Below the pieces are notes generated by a model, which saw nothing but the letters and a program-made list of their open reading frames with translations, had not been told where the DNA came from and did not search any database. Shown here piece by piece: positions 13,435-15,460 of a DNA stretch of 15,460 bases. This DNA comes from Flavobacteriaceae bacterium (GTDB lineage Bacteria > Bacteroidota > Bacteroidia > Flavobacteriales > Flavobacteriaceae): contig JAQWKF010000136.1 of assembly GCA_029247985.1 (NCBI GenBank), positions 1 to 15,460 of the forward strand, read 5' to 3'. Every line of letters begins with the position of its first letter. Within the stretch, counting starts at the first letter, position 1. The translations under genes and the position numbers were made by a program.

Positions 13435-14412
13435 ATGAGAAATTTTTTATTTATTACTTTTTATTTAGTTGCTACTTTAGGCTATACGCAACACAACATT
13501 ATTTTTACTGTTGATATGACAGGATCTGGAATTGACACCTCTAATGGTGTTTATATTGCAGGATCTCTTAATGCATGGAGTGGTAATTCAAATGCTCTTT
13601 CAGATAATGGGGATGGTACTTGGACAGGAACATTAGTTTTGAATGATGGTTATTATGAATATAAATTCATAACTAAAGATTGGGCTAACCAAGAGGCATT
13701 CACAAAAGGAGATGTTTGTACTACTACTAATTCTGGGAATACAAATAGAACAATTATTGTTAATGGGGCAACCACAGTTCCAACATCTAAATGGAATTCA
13801 TGTGCGGAGACTGAATCAAATCCTGGTCCTCATGACTTAACACTAACAGTTGATATGTCTGGTTATGGTGATTTGACAGGAAAAACTGTTTATACAAGTG
13901 GTGAATTCAATACTTGGAGTGGAGAAAGTAATCCTTTAACAAATAACGGAGATGGCACTTGGACTGTTACTATGACAGGATTAGCAGAAAAAACGTATCA
14001 GTTTAAATTCACCATCAATAATTGGGCTGAGCAAGAGGACTTTTCTAGCATAAGTACTGGTACAGAGTATATAGCAGTAGATCCGAATGGTACAAACAGA
14101 TACGTACAACTTTCAGACTCTAAATCTATAACTACTACATGGAATGCTCAGACACAAACGTTGAGCATACAAAATAACATTTTGGAAAATAGTTTTGAGA
14201 TGTATCCAAATCCTGTAAATGATGTTCTTAAATTCAATTCATCGGTCTCTATAAATTCAATTCATATTTTTGATTTGTTGGGTAGAAATGTTAAAACCAA
14301 AGTTGTAGATAGTATGTCTGGATCGGTTGGCTTAGACTTAAATAGTGGTGTTTACGTTGTTCAAATAAAAAGCCGTAACAGTACTCTATTTAAAAAAATA
14401 GTGGTTAAATAA
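13435..14412 (+). CDS. Secreted tandem glycogen/starch-binding-like module protein with T9SS sorting domain
   Basis: A 325-residue protein with a signal peptide (about 1-19, ending near LGYTQ). Two tandem homologous beta-sandwich modules follow (about 22-122 and 134-237). Each has the order VDM, VY, N-x-W-SG, NGDGTW, Y-x-(Y/F)-KF, W-A-x-QE, TNR. This resembles the CBM20/CBM48 and AMPK glycogen-binding E-set fold. Aligned Trp pairs are 48/161, 63/176, 83/197 and 120/236. Only module 1 has Cys95 and Cys123, a possible disulfide. A T9SS type A sorting domain ends the protein (about 253-325; MYPNPVNDVLKF, FDLLGRNVKT, SGVYVVQI, FKKIVVK). There is no catalytic domain. Its place 52 nt after the amylase gene suggests a surface or released alpha-glucan-binding protein, but sugar specificity is inferred; similar modules may accompany other glycan hydrolases. 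Base composition looks more AT-rich than the amylase gene. Confidence 0.82.
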   Translation: MRNFLFITFYLVATLGYTQHNIIFTVDMTGSGIDTSNGVYIAGSLNAWSGNSNALSDNGDGTWTGTLVLNDGYYEYKFITKDWANQEAFTKGDVCTTTNSGNTNRTIIVNGATTVPTSKWNSCAETESNPGPHDLTLTVDMSGYGDLTGKTVYTSGEFNTWSGESNPLTNNGDGTWTVTMTGLAEKTYQFKFTINNWAEQEDFSSISTGTEYIAVDPNGTNRYVQLSDSKSITTTWNAQTQTLSIQNNILENSFEMYPNPVNDVLKFNSSVSINSIHIFDLLGRNVKTKVVDSMSGSVGLDLNSGVYVVQIKSRNSTLFKKIVVK

Positions 14413-14641
14413 GTTGATTAAAAACTAATCCACACTCACCACTTCCTGAATTCTGGGGCGTACTACTTAATAGTTAGTCCGACCCCAGTTCCAGGTCATT
14501 TATTTAACTGAGCAACCCACACAAGCGCCTAGACGTAATACTTATGCGTGAATACTTTTTCTAGTAAAGATGCAAAGCTTGATTGCGTGTTTTTTGGATG
14601 GAATTATTTTTTAAGTACTATTTTGTAGGGTCACAAATAAT

Positions 14642-14656
14642 CCTGACGCGGTCAGG
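14642..14656. repeat. Short perfect hairpin, 6-bp stem
   Basis: CCTGAC and GTCAGG flank a 3-nt GCG loop. The sequence is unusually GC-rich for this AT-rich gap and lies 5 nt upstream of the terminator stem, so the two might act together at the transcript end. No T-tract follows it directly. Confidence 0.35.
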
Positions 14657-14661
14657 TAATT

Positions 14662-14697
14662 GGAGAATTGATTCACTGAAATGGGTTCTCCTTTTTT
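14662..14697 (+). terminator. Rho-independent terminator at the end of the plus-strand cluster
   Basis: GGAGAA (14662-14667) pairs with TTCTCC (14686-14691), extendable by two G-U pairs, around a loop of about 18 nt, and is followed by six Ts (14692-14697). It lies about 250 nt after the stop of the tandem-module gene and is oriented to stop rightward transcription before convergent galE. Confidence 0.6.
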
Positions 14698-14706
14698 ATA
14701 GCTGCA

Positions 14707-14726
14707 GTCTTAAACGCACATAAGAC
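14707..14726. repeat. Short inverted repeat in the gap before galE
   Basis: GTCTTA and TAAGAC form a perfect 6-bp stem around AACGCACA. Neither strand shows a clear T-tract directly after it. It may be part of a leftward termination region for galE or a coincidence. Confidence 0.25.
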
Positions 14727-14781
14727 GTTTATAAAAATTATAGTAAGGGCAAAAAAAAACAGATAATTTAGTCAAGGTAGT

Positions 14782-15460
14782 TTACGAAAGCCCTCTAATT
14801 TTCTTTTCCCAAGCCCAAGCTGATGCTACGGCTTCATCTAGGCTGCGTTTGGTTTTCCACCCCAAGACTTCATTGGCTTTTGTGGTATCTGCATAGGCCG
14901 CAATCACATCTCCTGAACGTCTCTTTCCGATTTCATATGTCAGTTTTTGACCTGATGCACGCTCAAAACTTTCAATTACTTCTAACACACTACTTCCTTT
15001 ACCTGTACCCAAATTGAACACTTCATAGGCATCGGTGCTTTTACGTGCTAAAATACGTTCTAAGGCTACCACGTGTGCCTCTGCCAAATCCACTACGTGT
15101 ATATAATCTCTGACGTTGGTGCCATCTGGAGTAGGGTAGTCGTTGCCGAAAACGGTAAGTTTTGGATAAAGCCCTGCTGCAGTTTGAGTAATAAAAGGGA
15201 CTAAATTCTGTGGTTTTCCAAGTGGTAATTCTCCAATTGCATTCGACGGATGCGCACCAATTGGATTAAAGTACCGAAGTGAAATTGCCCTAAAGTCTTC
15301 AAGTGCCTTGACAGTGTCCACCAAGATTTCTTCCCCCACTTGCTTTGTGTTGCCATAAGGAGACATGGCGGGTTTCACTGGCGAGCTTTCTGAAATGGGA
15401 AGCTCGGTAGCTTCACCATATACCGTACAAGAAGAACTGAAAATAAAGGGAATGGGTTTG
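14782..15460 (-). CDS. galE: UDP-glucose 4-epimerase (C-terminal part; 5' end outside window)
   Basis: The reverse-strand frame is open from the right window edge to the TAA at 14784-14782, giving 225 residues, about two thirds of a normal GalE of roughly 340. It begins within KPIPFIFSSSCTVYGEATEL, which contains the SSSxTVYG motif of extended short-chain dehydrogenases. The catalytic YxxxK follows in SPYGNTK. Further GalE signatures are SLRYFNPIGAHPS, GTNVRDYIHVVDLAEAH, FNLGTGKGSSVLEV and RRSGDVIAAYADTTKA. The enzyme interconverts UDP-glucose and UDP-galactose in the cytoplasm. The NAD-binding Rossmann N-terminus lies beyond the window. A GTG at 15378 could be mistaken for the start, but the motifs upstream of it show it is internal. 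The gene converges on the sus-type cluster, is separated by a terminator, and is probably not part of the starch locus. Confidence 0.96.
   Translation of the reverse strand, partial: KPIPFIFSSSCTVYGEATELPISESSPVKPAMSPYGNTKQVGEEILVDTVKALEDFRAISLRYFNPIGAHPSNAIGELPLGKPQNLVPFITQTAAGLYPKLTVFGNDYPTPDGTNVRDYIHVVDLAEAHVVALERILARKSTDAYEVFNLGTGKGSSVLEVIESFERASGQKLTYEIGKRRSGDVIAAYADTTKANEVLGWKTKRSLDEAVASAWAWEKKIRGLS

Larger units (their letters stand above)
14413..14781. other. Gene-free stretch between convergent tandem-module gene and galE
   Basis: These 369 bp hold no coding frame I would support. They contain one good terminator (14662-14697) and several short inverted repeats: CTGGGG (14453-14458) with CCCCAG (14483-14488), and the hairpins at 14642-14656 and 14707-14726. 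A run of nine A residues at 14751-14759 reads as a U-tract on the minus strand downstream of galE, but I see no clear stem before it. I recognise no tRNA, insertion-sequence end or known RNA family. Confidence 0.6.

Noticed and set aside
14416..14430. GATTA/TAATC inverted repeat directly after the tandem-module gene as a terminator
   Set aside because: The stem is only 5 AT-rich base pairs and no T-tract follows. The hairpin at 14662-14697 is a far better candidate.
14782..15378. Treating galE as a complete 198-codon gene from the GTG at 15378
   Set aside because: The frame continues to the window edge and encodes the SSSCTVYG motif upstream of that codon, so the gene is truncated by the window rather than short.
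1..15460. CRISPR array, tRNA or rRNA gene, insertion sequence, phage attachment site
   Set aside because: No regularly spaced repeats, cloverleaf sequences, transposase motifs or flanking target duplications were seen; nearly all the DNA is accounted for by metabolic genes.

Overview
The window is part of a polysaccharide utilization locus (PUL) for starch, glycogen or maltodextrin from a member of the Bacteroidetes, most likely a flavobacterium. The indicators are a SusC/SusD pair, lipoproteins whose lipidated Cys is followed by acidic residues, two proteins with C-terminal type IX secretion (T9SS) sorting domains, AT-rich DNA and weak Shine-Dalgarno use. No species can be named from the sequence alone.

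Layout. On the minus strand, read right to left, lie a LacI-family regulator (4429-3392), an MFS sugar transporter of the SLC45/GPH type (3302-1938), beta-phosphoglucomutase (1960-1277) and a GH65 maltose-phosphorylase-type enzyme (1280 to beyond base 1). The last three overlap end to start. A 303-bp divergent regulatory region (4430-4732) separates them from the plus-strand genes: susC (4733-7720), susD (7732-9276), a SusE-type starch-binding lipoprotein (9289-10440), a multidomain secreted GH13 alpha-amylase (10512-13382) and a small secreted protein with two tandem starch/glycogen-binding-like modules (13435-14412). A gene-free stretch of about 370 bp with a terminator follows. The window ends in the C-terminal two thirds of galE on the minus strand (14782 to beyond 15460).

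Inferred pathway. Alpha-glucan is held at the cell surface by SusD, the SusE-like protein and probably the tandem-module protein. The T9SS-exported GH13 enzyme cuts it, and SusC/SusD import oligosaccharides across the outer membrane. Maltose crosses the inner membrane through the MFS carrier. GH65 splits it with phosphate into glucose and beta-glucose 1-phosphate, and PgmB converts the latter to glucose 6-phosphate. The LacI protein presumably senses a sugar. No periplasmic alpha-glucosidase (GH97 or GH31) lies in the window.

The least explained parts are non-coding: a perfect 13-bp inverted repeat built from two AACGTT boxes 21 bp apart in the divergent region; a 14-bp motif shared by the upstream regions of the transporter operon and susC; a 17-bp palindrome ahead of the transporter; and a terminator-like hairpin whose 3' arm contains the only Shine-Dalgarno-like sequence of the amylase gene.
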